Source: Chaetorhynchus papuensis (Eukaryota > Chordata > Aves > Passeriformes > Rhipiduridae). From it: a DNA stretch of 64,000 bases. This document shows positions 1 through 14,790 of the stretch, piece after piece. The stretch is taken from the NCBI GenBank assembly GCA_013396525.1, contig VWYX01000082.1, forward strand, positions 885,573 to 949,572. The letters run 5' to 3'. Positions within the stretch are counted from its first letter, which is position 1. Every line of letters begins with the position of its first letter. The translations under genes and the position numbers were made by a program. A model generated the notes under the pieces. The model ran no database searches. It saw only the letters and a list, made by a program, of their open reading frames with translations, and had not been told where the DNA came from.

Positions 1-1002
1 ACATAACTTTCCCTGTATATTTCTCTTTGTCTGTAGCCAAGCTGGGGATCCCTGAGGAAAGAAGTAAGGAATGCTCATCAGGGACTTAGTGTGGGTTATC
101 TGGAAGAAGTACTTCTTTTTTTTTTCCCTCTTACATTGTAGTGACTTTCTCTGTCTATGAAGAAAACCCGTCATAGGTGTCTTACTGGCTGGGTTTTTTT
201 GAAAAGAGCAGCATACTGCTTCGCTTAATATGCCTCAATGTCACATACTGACTGTGCTGCAGGAGAGCCTCCTGGAAATCAGAAACAATCAGAAAGCAAA
301 ACTTGCCACTGCTTTACTCAAGACAGAAAGAAGCAAGTTTCTAGAGAACATGCAGGTTTATATCTGACAATCAGATTTTTATTCTTTTTTTACATAAACC
401 TACCCATATACAGATAGAATCTGAGTTTTGTTGTGTACAGATGAGCTTCCTATTGATTTGCAAATTTTTTCTAGTTTATCCAACAAACTACAAAAGAAAA
501 CACTGTGGAGAAAGGGTAGACCCCAGAAAACCTTGTGAGAGTTTAATTGTTCTATACTTTTTCTTCCTTTCTGGACCCTTATCCTCCTGTGTGAATGCAG
601 GCACAAGGGGAAACTGCATGGCTCTTGCTTGGATGGGGGAGTGGAGAAGCACGTGGGGGTCGGTCATTGCAAGGCTACCAGGAGACCATGTTAAATGCAC
701 TGGGACCTTCCTCTAAACCTATCAAAGGAGACAAGAAATGGACTGCAGACACAAAAATATAATATCCCTTCAATGACGTTATGATTTTCTTTTTAAAAAT
801 GTTTGCTGCGGAGTGCAGCTTTACAGAGCGGGTACCTGCTTGACAATGTCTCCCTGCTCCTGCTCTATATGCTTCATTGCTTCATTTATGAAAAACTGAC
901 ATTTACCATGTAATTATTTGAAATTATTTGGGTTCTTTTATGTCTAAATGTGCATATTTTCAAAAGAACTTTTTTCATTAAAATATATAAAGCAAATAAA
1001 TG
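1..1002. other. Gene-free interval
   Basis: AT-rich sequence. Overlapping short frames on both strands at 400-716 are not recognisable. A T-run lies at 115-126. Confidence 0.5.
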
Positions 1003-1007
1003 NNNNN
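1003..1007. other. Assembly gap (5 N)
   Basis: Five N bases in AT-rich sequence, probably a small unresolved join. Confidence 0.99.
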
Positions 1008-1325
1008 TTTAGTTAGGTCTTTTTTTCCATGTCACCTCCTAAGGGAAGTACACATTAAATTGCATAGTTTGCATGGCAACATAAGTACAGCTTTTCATCA
1101 CTGATGGTTCTCAAAGAAAGCTTAGTTTTCTAGTGGGACACACAATCTTCTGCTGGATGGAGCTCTGAAAGCAATCTAGGTTTTCTCCAGTAAATAATTG
1201 TGAACACGAGGGATATTCCTCTAAAGTCCCTGAACAAGCTCCTGAGGAATTTGGGCTGAAGATTACTTTCAGATTTGTAACAGATTGGTGTATTTCTGAA
1301 GTATTGTTAAGTGTGTGCCTGCATT

Positions 1326-1350
1326 ATGTGTGTGTATGTGTGTGTGTGCA
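1326..1350. repeat. (TG)n microsatellite
   Basis: Alternating TG with one TATG interruption. Confidence 0.9.
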
Positions 1351-1355
1351 AGCAC

Positions 1356-4300
1356 AGATGAAAAAATCCTCATGGTCAAACATCAGTCAAAGAGAATATA
1401 GTCTGTGTTTTGGCTTAGATTGGCAAAGAGGAAATTAAATGCTTCAAAGGATTATTAGGACGTTTTAAACACTGGAACATTTAAACAAGAATAGGAAAAA
1501 CATGAAGCAGGACAAGAAGATGAAAGAGAAAGGCATGCACGTAAAACTAAACCCAACAGATAAGTGTCCTGCTTTCAGACTTCCAGTAAACTTTCAGTGA
1601 CTGGCAAACTTGGTCTTGACTGCCTGCCAAATATGACAATTTTAAGACATGCAAGACCTTATAACCCAAGAAATACCTCAGATAAGTTATTTAGCACTTT
1701 TCTCAAGCTCTCCCTTTCTCTTTCTAGTGCTAGCCTTAGTACATTTCTTATATATGGGCGTTTTTCTACTACACACTCCCCTCCCTTCCTAATTTTCTTA
1801 ATACAGGGGTTTGATTTAAAACCCACAGCTGAGTTAGGTAAGAGCTAGAAGCTGCAGCTCCTGGGAAAGGGGAGTAGGACTACTCTGTCCCCCAGCAAGA
1901 TGCAGGGTCAGTTTGTTTTTTCCCGGCTGCTACACAGCAATTTTTGTTTTATTAGCAAGGAGAGGATACATCTGACCTTCCCCCCTCCTTTCTTTTAAAT
2001 GGTGGTGAAGGTAATCTGGATTTCTTTAAACTCTCTAAAGGATCTTTAGCTAGTATTCTTAAAAGTGACTTCAAAAGTTACTCTAGAACCTTTGGAATGA
2101 CATGTTTTAACAAGCATAGACATGGCTGGATATGCTCTTAATAAGCAGCAGGTAGCTGATAAGAAAGTCAAGGCTTTGCCCTTAAACTGGGTTACCACCT
2201 GCCAAAATAAAGCCCTGGCCCGCCAGAAAATGCTCAGAAGACAAAGACTGCTGTGTCCTAGAGACTCTGAAACAAGGCCCTGAGTTTTTGGCAGGCGGGG
2301 GCGGGGGGAGGTTCTTCAGATCTGCAGCACCTTTTTTTTCTTACCTGGTAGCACTTCTTCAAAGATGGGGTATGATTTTAGCTTATGCATCTGCTAAACA
2401 GCCCTCAGTAGTCCAATTTATAAAGTAGGCCTGGAGAGGCCTTAAAGTCAAATCCCATTATGATTAACTGGAGCAGTTCTTGACTTTCATCTAAATAGCC
2501 ATATCTTTTGACATGAGTTCCAAACAGCTTCCCAAAATAGCTACATCCAGTATACTTCAGACTCTTTAGACCATTGCTGCACAAAGGTTCATGTTATTGT
2601 TCTTAGTTTAGCATGCATTTCACACCTTTTTGCAGCTGGTTGAATTATTTTTCTTGGAAACCAGTTATCTAGGAAACATTTCTTTTATGTGGATGGTTCA
2701 TTCTCAAAGTGAACCTATATTTTTGTAAACGTAATACTTTCCCTATTTTTCCTGGATGACTTAATAAAAAGTTAGCCTTCAAGTTACTGATACATTGTTT
2801 ATATCAACTATTATGTTTGGTTTCTATTCATAGTTCTTTAAAACACCTTGTTTTCATGGTTTTTGCAGTTTTATTTTTTTCAAGCTTGAAAACAACTGTA
2901 ACAGATCATGGCAGTGTACTCGTAGTTACTAGCCTTTCTTGGAGGCTGATAGACCTCCAGTTCCTTCTCCTCAAATAGGATTTTCTTTACTTGCAAATAG
3001 CAAGTTGCACTAGGGAATAAAATGGCACAATTACCCAAGCCATTTATGTTTTCACACTCCTTTGGTTAAAAGACAATGAGACTGCAACCAAGCAACAAAA
3101 TTTAGACCCTCTCTACAGTAATTTTAGAAATGTTAGCTATTTGAGCAGTTGAGTTTTTTGGATCTGTTTCTACAATAAAGAAGGATTTTTTTTAAAAATG
3201 GATTTTATGAGGAATTACTCCCTTCATCCAATGTCTTGCATCTGGGTGGGGTAAATGAACTCTTGAATTCTGAGTTTTTCTGTCACAGGTACGCCTTTTC
3301 CCACCTTCGGTGTGCATTGTGCTACCACCACACTTTCCCTGTCACTGAGTCAGTGATGTCAGCAGCAGCTGTGCCAGATGACTGGGACTATAGGGTACAT
3401 TTTTACTACATGAAGCAGATGCTCTTCTTTATTTAACATTGATTAAAAATCAATCTGTCTTCTAAGTCTTCCCATCTGCAAAACACATAGGCTCAGGAAG
3501 TGCGGCTGGGATTTTGATTAAGTACATGTTTTCCTTTCCTCTTCTTTTAAAGGTATGAATGAAACATGAGGAAAATGACACCCAAACTTCCGTGGTGTGT
3601 GAGGATTTTAAAATACTCAGCCAACTTTTTTCTTTCTTTTTTTTTCTTTCTCAGACATAGTAGATCATTTCTTACATCTGGGTTTCAGTAGAAACAGGAA
3701 GCTGATGAGTCAAATGTCCATAGGGATTGCCCTTATGGATATTTCAAAGCTGTTGGCAAGAATGAGGTAAATCACCTCAAACCTCAGCTTTTGAGGTTTG
3801 GTGAAGAATGCACTGCTGAAAAGGCCTCAGAGAACTTTGGAGGAAGGCCCCTGGTAGGGAGATGGTCATTGAAATAATCGAGTGATTATAGTCACAGTTG
3901 CTTGAAGTCCACTCTAGCGACAATTATCAGTCTTTAACCATGTCCATTTTACAGAAAATATCCACCTCCCTAAGTGACTTCATTAATGACTTGGAAAAAT
4001 ACTGTGGAGAAGAAAATCTATTTTCAAGGGCATCACCATTTTGAGACAATGATTCTTATCTTCCTGAAAGGGAGGAGACAGTTTTAAGAGGGAGTGCAAT
4101 TTCTGCTGGTGCTGTATGTGCTGATCTAGCTATTGACAGTATTTGAAGGAATTTTGCTGTATTTTCCTGGGTGGGTGCTAGCCTAGCTGAAGGATGGAAA
4201 ACTGCATGAAATAAACTAGGATTTTGTTGCAGGCCCAGGGAAGGTAAAACCTTAAAAATTCAGTGGCAAATACATTTCCCATGGACAGGTCTCTTACTCC

Positions 4301-7300
4301 ACTGAAACCAGTGATATGCATGTATTATGCTATAATTAAAAGTCAATTAAAAACAGCTTTCCCAGCTTGACACTTGCATTGTAAAAACAGGAAACTGAAT
4401 TGCATAGTGAAGAATACTCAGTACAAAAGTTAACATGAACTAACCAATTTATGAAAATCTGTCATGAACAGAATTTTGGTATTTTATAGTAAAAATCATC
4501 TATTAATGACTCATATTTAAATTCAGTGTCTAAATAATAGGTGAAATAGTAAGATTATACTTAGTTTGAGTAGTTTTGAGCCTAATGAAGGATGACCTAC
4601 ATGAGCTATTGCAACAAAACCAACATTCAGTAGAGGAAAAAGAAGAGTAGAATAATCCAGTTGTGCCATTAGAGATGATCAAAATTTGGAGATTCATGGT
4701 TTCATCCACAGGCTTGGTAAAATACACCATGAACACATCAGATCCCCAGTCTGACACATGCAGATCTAGGATCAGAACATGAAAATAATGGAGTGTACGA
4801 CTTCATCTTTCTTTCTCTTTCTCCAACAAATGTAGAGAAGCTGAAAGTCTGGGTAAATAAGAGTCAAACATATAAATTAATTTAGGAGGAAGCTGTTTGC
4901 AATTAAAATATGAAAAATCCCAAATGGTGGATGTTTTCGTGTTTAGTTAAAAACAGGGTAAAAGTGGAAACCCAGCTTGATTTGTCTTTCACTATTGTAA
5001 AACTAAAATTGTCTAACCTTTTTTTAAGGTATTTGAGTAGTGTTTTATTCTTTCCAATTATTAGGGCTTTTTGGTTTTTTTCTCTCTTGTACAATACCAT
5101 TATAAATTATTTTTGTAAAACTGAAATATGATGTAAAATTATGAAAATATAGTATACAGTTAAAATAAAAGAACCAAGCATGAAATCAGTGGAGAACCTG
5201 TCCACAGACATGTTTTCCCATATGAATGCAACAGATAAAAAACGTAATAAATTCATTCATCTACACCCACTTTAAATATCTGAGCTGATCAGCAGTTTCA
5301 CTGATGTGCGGCCAGACTTTGAAGTCTATCTTAGCTCTCTGGAATTCGACCAGCCACTTTCCAGACCATGTAATGCATTGCAGATCTTTCCACATTATGT
5401 ATTCCAGATGGCCATATTCTTTGTGCATTTTGCCTTTCTTATTTAGGTTACTGGGGTAATTTGGGAATAAAACTTGCATGCTACAAAGTGACAACTGACA
5501 TCTCATTATGCTATCATGCTGCTTAGATTCTGATGATGGACTTTAATGAATGTTGATGAAATTTGGGGTTGTTGTTTTTTCTCCCCTCCTTCAATCACTT
5601 TTATGCCCCTGGATAATGAGAAACTGAATGTGGCAGATTCTTCATGCATCACATATAAGGCTTGAGTTTCAGAGGTGCAAGCACCCACAACTTTACATTA
5701 AATTAATCATAGCTGGAAAAACTTAGCACCTTTTTGTAGATCAAGCCGCTGGTGAATGCAAGTTTCTCCTAGGATTTCCACAATAAGAAAAGCAGCCCAT
5801 AAATTGAATTAGCTGAGGCCACCAAGCTTACTTTAGGGACCACATTATCTATATCATTGCAATCTTCTGCCTAAGGTTGAATTCAATCATTCTCACAGGC
5901 ATCAGCAAGATCTTATCCACTGCCACCCAGAAAACAGCAGATAGGCAGGCAAGTTATATAAGGCTCTTGTTCTCCTGAAAGGCTCTGAGAACAGTGTACA
6001 CCTTGGGAGATATATTTACATCATTTGTCACTCAGACCTCTAGATGGATCTATCATCTTCCACTTCATATTTTCTGTCTTACTACATAGACCTGGAACAA
6101 AGCCTTGGGCTTCCTAAGGCTACATTATTCTCATCTCTCTGCCCTCACTTTGCACTAGTCTCTTATTCCTTCCTTGAATCTGATAAGTCAGGAGAAGTTG
6201 GAATGCATTTGAAAAAATATAACTCCAGAAACCACTACTTGTTCCATGCTTTACTACAGTAAATGAAAAAAAAAAGGGACACAGACAACTGTGAAAAGCC
6301 TTAAACAAACATAGATCTGAAACCTACAAACACTTAGGTATGAGCACAGACAAAACTGCCAAATGTTGGCAAAACTGGTGGCTATGAGAGAAAAACATTG
6401 TGGAATACCTAAAACATAGTGCCACAAGTCTTGTTCAGTAAACAGATGAAAATTTCATCGCTGTAGACAAATAACTTCTGTGCTTTCCAAGCAATGCCTC
6501 ACACAATATCTGTCTTCAAAAAAAATATATTTTTGCTGTAAGAGTTAGCTAATTGAAGTAGCTTGTTTCATATTGGTACTCAGCTAATGCCATCTGGAAA
6601 CACAGATGTGGCTGGAAAATAATTTGGGTTATTTTCAAAACCATATTTATTCTTTGTGCCACCTACTGTGTCTACCAAAGCTTGAATCAGCACTGATACA
6701 AGTACAGTGTGCAAACTTGAAATGGGACATGGGTTAAGAGCCGATTCGTCAGGGATACCAGAACCCATGGTGTTTTCAGTTTTCCATAATTTGAACTATT
6801 TACTTTGCAATATGATTTCTTCCTTCAAAACTTTCATGACTGTCCCCCACCCTACCAAAAAATATGGCCTTTTAAGCTTCAAAATGATGAAAACTGAGCT
6901 TCCAAGTTATTAGGCTCCTGGCACAGTAAATGTCACTAAGGTTGCAAAGATGAAAGTAATGGGAAAAAAACTCCCCTGTACATGACACCGCAGTGAAATC
7001 TCTCCTTTCCCCTGGTCTGTGTCTATGGTCCAGCCCCAAAAATGGCACTGTCGGATATAAGTTATTTGTGACTATAACCTGATGCTCTTTGCTGAGATGG
7101 GAGTAGCACATGGCCTCCAAATGTTATTTTCTGTCTCCTGCTGGAGATGACTCCCAGCACTACCTCAGTCACCTTGTGGCTGCTCTCTTGGCCTCCTGGT
7201 GTTGCTGTAAGAACCAGGTGCCCACTAGGACTCCAGTTTCCAGGAAAATTCTGTGGTAAGATGTTGGCATCACAAAGGTTATTGGATGTCCCCCAGAAGA

Positions 7301-10300
7301 AACGACCGCTTTACTGTTTATCCTGTGGCTTTCCTGAGTGTCCAGGCACTCTCCCATACCCTCTAAAAAAGCATTTTCTTCAGCTCTCCATGTGTTCCTC
7401 TGGTACATACCAGAGGACAGAGATGCTACAACTGTATTTGCAGAGGGATAGCATGGCTAGAAAGTGAAACTACAATCAAATTTCACCCCTGACAGTGTTT
7501 TTTGTGCACAGATACTGCACAATTGTTTCCTTAGCTGTTATATTTGCGAATAAGTTCTGTGTTTAATCAGGATCCTTCTGGAGCTCTTTTTATTTTCACT
7601 GTATTCACAAGGAGCACTTCAAACCAGAGCGAATTAGGAACTCTCTGAATGTGGTGATAAAATAACAAAGCCTTTCCCAGTACATTTCAGTGGCTGGTGG
7701 GTTTTTTGCCGGCACCTGTGACTGACCAGCTGCTAGCGAGGAAGAAAGCCATGAAGCTAGAGTGCTTGTTCCATGTTCTTTGGCAAATCTTTGCACTCAG
7801 AATAAACAGTCCAGGCCCCAGAGACCATCTTTTGTTTTCTGCATTTGCTTACCAAATAGGAAAAAAAGCTGTTTTCCTATTTGCTGCAAGGTACACCATC
7901 AAATGAAAGTACAGTACTTTAAAAGAGGAAATTGCACTTGTTGCATAAATCTCCAAAAATCTTCTTGCTCCCTTGTTTGGGTTAATGTTAATTTTTTTAA
8001 TTTTAATTCTCAAGAGATGTGGCTCTTCAGCATTGCTCTGTTCTATGACACTGTTTCTCAGTTTAGTGTTTTGGGAATGAAAAAAATTCTCCAGTAAATT
8101 GTTGTATTCTTACAAACTGCCTCTTATCCCTGCTATTGTGAGAAAAGGTATTGGGAGGTAGCTACTTAGCTGAGCTCCTGCAGTTCTTATGCTGCTCATG
8201 CTCTTATTTTTAATATCATTACATCCCCAAGGTGTTTTGACACACAGTTGCACAACATGTGAGCAAAAAGAAAAAAAAAAACAGTACAAATTATTTTTGT
8301 TTGCTTTGCTTATACATATTTTTGTATTACTACCATCAGAATAGCCAGGCTGAGGATATATTCAGAGCTCTGAGTGTTGAGGCACAAGGCCTGGCCACCC
8401 CTGCAGGGACCAGAGGACAGGAACTGCCCCACCTCTCTCAAGCAATGTCATTCCTATTAGGGACTCAAACCCTTATCTTTGCAATGTCCCTTGGTAGGCA
8501 ATGAAGTCTTACACTGAAACAGAACATAAAGAAAAATTTCTCTAGGTCATGTAAGAAGTTTCTGTTACAAGCAAAAAAAATGCAAATCTCTCACATCCAT
8601 CTTGTCGCACTGTCTCTTTAAATAATGCATTTCTTTGGTAGCTGGAGCTGCCTTCAGTGCTGAAACATCAGCTGCTTCTGGAAAAGAGTTTTATATATAG
8701 TACTCTGAGTCAGAAGAGTTTGAATTCCCCTTCATTGTGGACATCATTTCTATGTCATTCCACTTATTCCAAGAAAGTGTAAACTGTGATGGGAAAAGCT
8801 ACTCTGTTTAAATTATGTTGACCTTATTTTGTTTTAAAACAATTATCCTTCAGCTGCACTTTGCCTACAGTTGTCCAGACACCTGATGCTTGGAAATCAA
8901 GGCTGGCACAATATTAAGGATCTTTCCCCAGTTACTAGGGTCTGATTTCAATCCTAGCTAAATATCTTCCAAACTTTCCACGTTATTCCAGTGAAAACAG
9001 AGTAAGTTACCTGGCAACTAAATGTGATTTTTATATAGTGGGTCTTAATTTACTGCTTATCCTGAAAAGCATCAAGGAGAAACCTTGGTAAAACTGAGAG
9101 TTTATACATTTATTTAAAATCTGTGGCAAGGTCTTTGATTTGCTGCTGACAAAGTTTTCAGGATCCCAGAAAGTAAATAAAAGCAGGACCAATGACAAGC
9201 ACCCATCGCACAGAGTTAATGAAGGACAACCCTTGCTCAGATGCCTTGAAAATAACTGAAGGTCGGCTCCTCCGTATGGTTTTCATACAGAAAATCTCAG
9301 ATGTTGTCCATCATTTTGAAAACCGGATTTCACAAAGCATCTCCACTAGGAAAAAATAACACCAAGATTTTGCCATCTTTTTTCTCAAACCATAAACTCT
9401 AAGACAGAAGAATTTTATGAAGGGCTTGTACATGCGTGAGTCCCTTCTGCTATGCACCTATGCCTGTCTCACAGACTTTCAGCTCTCTAAACTCTTAGCC
9501 CTGTGTTTGACAACTGTGTAATAGTTCAGCATCTTCTGTCTCTCTCTGGAGTATTTGTAGATCCCTGGTTTCCACCTAGAGAGCAGGGGAGCTGCATGGG
9601 CTGTGGTGTGGGGTTAGGAATGAGATATAGATAACCTCAGATGTGCATCCACAGCAGATCTATGAACCTCAGAGTCTCCTCCAGTACTGGCTGCAAACTA
9701 GTAGGTATGTAAGAGTTTTATTAATTCACGTGTCCTTGCTTGAACACTTCCATTATGACTGGCAGGCTTGCTGCTGCTTATGCAAGCCATGTGGTTACAC
9801 TGAGATGCACACCCTCAGTGAGCCCACAGCCCTGCTGACTGGACTTCCAGGGGTATCCTAATGCACAGGAGAAGATCTGTTGCTCCAGAAAGCACTGTCT
9901 CTGAAAACTGCACTTTGAGATGGGAACACAGGCCTGGTCTAAGCGTAGTGTTGTGCTTTGCTGCTGATGAGCAGAGGCAATGCCATAAACATGAAGAAGG
10001 GAGGAAGGCCTAGTGCTAAACATAAACTATACCAGTTATTGCAGACTGTGCTGCAGTAATCCAATCTGTTAGGGAGAAAAAAAAAAAAAAGGGATAAATG
10101 GGGCTGACAAATGTTTACATACCAGGACTGGAGTATAGGAGATTTAAAATGCATACGGAGACAACTGATCTGAGATCTGGTCTTCCATCTCTGTCCATCA
10201 AGAGTCAGGGATCCAGTACAAGAGGGAAATTACTAATCAGTTCTCTACAGTCAAAGTCTGTTTTCCAGTTATAAACAACTTATTGCTAACATAAGGATGT

Positions 10301-10989
10301 CAATCACAACTGGGCATAGTCAAAGCCATGTGAACAGCAAATTTTGAACACCACCAAACCTCTTTTCTTTCCATATCACAGTTCCACTGATGATACTACT
10401 CAAAATTCAAATCAATGTATGTCAAAAGACACACATATCTTAGATAAAGCAATATTCATATCTTGTATATTTTTTTCTGAATCCTCTATCTATGACAAAT
10501 AAGGATTGAAGATTGTCAGGCATCTGGGCATGGAAACCATTAGCAAGCTTTTTTCCCCCCTATTGCAGTAAGAGGCTGAAAGGTTGTAATGGCTCTTTCT
10601 AAAATCAGGAAAAAAAATTTAAATATTTATTATCCAAGATTAAAAAATAAATTAGCTGAATTAAATGTGTTTTGCAATCAGATGTGTAGAGGTCCAATGA
10701 CAATCATGACAGTGTATTAACACCAAAGGTACCTCTTGGGTATGACCAAAGCCATGTCTCCAGAGGAGCAGAACAATTCTCCTTTGGAGAGTAACAAGTA
10801 TACTTGTCAAAGTTCTGAAAAGGAAAATAATTCCCGGAAAATGAATTATTTCCACCTACGCCCTAGAAAGCTCTAGCCTCTGGTATTGATTTCTGTGTTG
10901 CAGTCTGTGTTACAGATGAAACATTTCAAGGACTTTGCTAAGTGCTGGTAGCCTGTCCACAGCTTCAGGACAACTTTCAAGATGCTTAT
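1356..10989. other. Gene-free interval
   Basis: About 9.6 kb of AT-rich unique sequence. Short frames (for example 7147-7467, 7762-8097) have no recognisable domains. A small inverted repeat (CAAACCTCA...TGAGGTTTG, four-base loop) lies near 3779-3800, and an octamer-like ATGCAAAT near 8580. No clear transposon was identified. Confidence 0.5.
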
Positions 10990-11440
10990 CCATAAGGAAA
11001 AGTCTATTTTGGAGGAGCCTTGACATGCTTTGGAGGAGCATGTGAGCCTTGACACTTTGGTGCCATTCCTCTTCTTCTTTTCCAGCATCACCAAGACATG
11101 CTATATCCCTGCCTTGACTTCTTAGTGTCCATATATAGGTTATAGACACTGCACACAAATTTCTCCTGTTCTTGTTTGAGGCCTTGCTGGTACTACCTGC
11201 CTTCTCACCCTCCTCTGGCAGCAGGTTCCAGAAGTTCACTCTGTAAATGAATACCTTTACATCTGAATTACAGTGATCCATAAGTGAATTTCATAGAGTG
11301 TCCTCTAGCACTAGCAATGTGAGGTTGACTGGACAGGATCTTCACATCCAGGTTATTCACCACCTTTATGATTTTGTAAATGTGTCATATCATACCCCAG
11401 CTCTCTCACAGTCCTCCTAGACCCTTCTGCTAAGACTGCT
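10990..11440 (-). mobile_element. Ancient CR1-like LINE relic
   Basis: On the minus strand the order matches the 3' part of old amniote CR1 elements: GGTATGATATGACACATTTA and CAAAATCATAAAGGTGGTGA blocks, then about 150 bases later TGAACTTCTGGAACCTGCTG and CCAGAGGAGGGTGAGAAGGC. In protein terms a 123-residue minus-strand frame here holds FWNLLPEE, like the conserved WNSLPEE end of CR1 ORF2. Divergence is high and the edges are approximate. Confidence 0.6.
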
Positions 11441-14400
11441 GCTCTGCCAACATAAGCGTTTTGCTTTCCCTCTTATGTGTGCTTTCCAACTACATTACAA
11501 CCCCCTCAGGCTTCAGAGACAGGCTCTGCATGCAGCACTACAAGGTTTTATTAGGTGATAAAACAATGTTCTCTGCCATCAGGATCCTTCCTGTTGATGC
11601 CCAGCATATTTTTGGATTTTTTTGGGTAGCTGGGAGGGTTTACTGAACTAAAGGAGAGGAGGGACTGAAGCTGTATCCAGAGACTTGAGGGCTTTGTCTG
11701 CAGAGAATTACCAGAGAGGGTGTTCAGAGAGGGAGCAGACAGCTGATGAGAGTCATGGCTGGTGTGACTGAGGACATAAATAAATAGTGACTTATGTCAA
11801 GTACTTGTGTATGATGAAGTAACATCTTTGAGAGGGAGAAGAAATCAGTACCAACATTTGTTCTGCATCCTGGTAGCCCAAAAGCTAGTAAGTAATTGCT
11901 TTGCAGTCTCTTCCGAAGAGGAACACTGGCATGGACAAAGGGTTGCTGCTCAATAGCTGTGTTTTTCTGTGCATAGCATTTATTTGCCTCAGACTGAAAC
12001 ATTTTAAGGTGAAAATCAGAAAAGAAAAAGAGATGCCTCAATCTTTAAACTTGGATTTTTTTTTTCTTCAGCAGTGAGCCAACACATGTTTTTTAGCACA
12101 TCACTCAGATAGCTGGCCAGCTGGCTCACTTGCTTAGGGTGTTTTCAGTGTCTGGCAATGTCCTGATATATGACCTGTTAGTGGTCAGAGATCAGAGACC
12201 TGGTGTTCATGCTGTGAGATCGCTCACAATCAGATTTCCCGGCTCCTGGGAAGAGCCACAGTCACCACTTTTCCATGCCTCCTAGATGGCATGGCATGAA
12301 AGCAGACTGTCAGAAAACCCCTGAACTCCCATTCAAACCCCTGAAGTGTACTTTTTGTAAAAGCAGATTTTCATTAAAAAACATATGTCCCATGTAACAG
12401 CAAAACACTTTTAGCAGAATGACTGAAATGCTGATTACGATAAGTATTTCCTTCAGGAATGTCCTTTTCACTTGAGTTTCTTCATGAGTCCCAAGAAATG
12501 AGTGGGATTCCATTACAATTTGCTATGGACCTAACAGTGTTTGTTAAGTCTTGTGGTTACATGAAGCGCAACTCATATTCTCATTTATCATTTACATGCT
12601 TTTTAAATCTATTTCTCATCAAAACCCCTCCATTACAGGTGCACTTCAGGAAAGGGAGCTAATAATCTGACATGATTCATATAGTGAAGACCTGACACCT
12701 CCAGCCGTTCTTCTCAAGTGCTGTTGGCAACTAGTTAATATTTTCCACCTTTACTTTAGGTAATTTCCTAGTTTTCTATAGACAAGAAAAACATTTCAAT
12801 GACACCCACAGCTCCAAACCACTACTTAGCACATAATGAACTAATTTAAACCAAGTCAATTTGATTCCAATTTTCCGCCATGTGAAACAGATGCTTTTTG
12901 CCAGGGCCAAAAGCCGTACATAAGGAACAGTAGCATGTGAGCACATTCCTAACTCTAGGTGTAAATCAAGCCTACATAGTATATTTCAAACAACATTAAG
13001 TATAAAGCAAGAAAATATATGAACTTACAGGCTTAACCACTCTGTATTTGCCATTTCATTCCAGATCACTTCGCAGTTACAAAATCTGGTTTTTTGTAAA
13101 GCTTTAGTTTGCTTGTTTGTTTTGGTGATGAAAAGAAGATTCAGTAGCTGGTTGTTCTGTTTGTACAGAAAGCATGGTTTTGTACTAAAATATTTGCAAC
13201 AATCTGATGAAACTATCAATCTCCACAAGACAAAGCTGCTGAAATTTAACCTTTAACATAAACTACTGAGTAAAAATAGCACCTTTTTTTTACCTGAGTG
13301 CATCTTCCCCTGAAGGATCTTAAACTAAATGCATCTGAAACTGAGGCAATAATGACTGCAGCACATAAGACAACCTGTGTCTACAAAAGATGTGAATCCT
13401 CTGAGCAAAATATACATCAGTGTAGTTGCATTTCAAGCTTTTGTATACTTTTTATCACCACACAGCATGAAAAGCAGGGTTTAGATCTCCTAACAAAGCC
13501 AGAATACACAATAGTATCTCTCTAATACTGCCACGTGTGGCTAACAAAAGGACTGTAATAACAAGGTCCTAATTTAAAAGCCAAGCCTCCATGCCTTTAA
13601 GTCACAGATTACACAGAACACTTTCTAACATAACTGCACGGCTTAGCAAGCAGCAAGTGCTAGCTTAGGAGAACATTTGACAGTTTCAAGTCATTGATGA
13701 CAGACAAGGATGCTCTCTTTGCTGTGCTTTTGGGAAGGAGATACACATCCAACAAGCTCCCATCTGCTACTAGGGAAGATAGGGCTGTATCCTAAGAAAA
13801 CCTTTACTAAAAGAAAAATATTTTGATTCCCAGGAGGGAAAAGGAGATAATTGGCTGCAGGGCACATTTTGTCTAAGCAAACACAGCAGAAAAGTCTGTC
13901 AGTTTGAGGATAGTTGCCCGAAATAAAGAGATGGTAGAATTTTCTATATAGTGTTTTTGTATTTTTATTAATCCATTGTCAGGTTCACTTGCTTTTATTG
14001 ACCAGTTGCTATCTTTAAGCTGATATTGAATGCAGTCTGTAAGTGAATTCAGAGCTAAAAGAGTAGGTAAAACCACACAGAGCAAAAATCTGAGCAAAAA
14101 TGGTAGGAGTTGAGCACACCTCTCATATTGCAAGGTCATTTAGACAAAGGAAAAAAATAGAGAACCTTCCTAGAAAAAAATAAAGCATTTTTAAATATAG
14201 TCATATCTAGAATGATCTACAATCATCCTGTGTGGATACAGTGTGAACTCTGACCCTGTGATGGGCAGAAGTGCAGAAAATCACACATTCACAGGTAACA
14301 ATCTAGTGTACATCAGTGAACCTGACATCTGTGTACCTAGTAAGCACACAGCTTCTAGAGCACAAAATGAGCAGAACAGATGTGTTTCAGGAGTTTTGTT

Positions 14401-14639
14401 TCAGAGTAGCTCTGATCTGGTTTGTGCTAAATGTCCATTAGCAATGGGAATACAGTCAACGTGCTGCTAAGTGATGTCCTCTGGTTTAGTTTAACCTTAA
14501 GGGAATGTAATTTTTGTGCCCTGAGACCAGCCAGTGATCTGAAATGCCATGTGCTAAGCTGGGTGATTGGGAAACCTCCTTAAAAGCACTCTCTTAACTA
14601 AACCAAAAAACTAATGTTACTAATAAAATTATAGTGGAA
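11441..14639. other. Gene-free interval
   Basis: AT-rich unique sequence with no supported gene. The 105-residue minus-strand frame at 11724-12041 is not recognisable. Confidence 0.5.
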
Positions 14640-14790
14640 CTAGAGCAGCAGCTCCTTCTGTGGCCCAGAAGTTCATGCTGCTGCAGCTGAGAATTAATGA
14701 GAATAATGAGAGCTGATGAGCTGCATATCACTTCAGGAGACTGATGATCTCCTCACTGCTTTGGTTCCATGATAATGTAATTCTGGTGAC
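14640..14790. promoter_or_regulatory. Candidate conserved non-coding element
   Basis: Unique block with GAATTAATGAG and AATAATGAG motifs (about 14691-14710), a CTGCAGCTGAG E-box and nearby GATGAGCTGCAT, dense with homeodomain- and bHLH-like cores. A visual judgement only. Confidence 0.2.
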
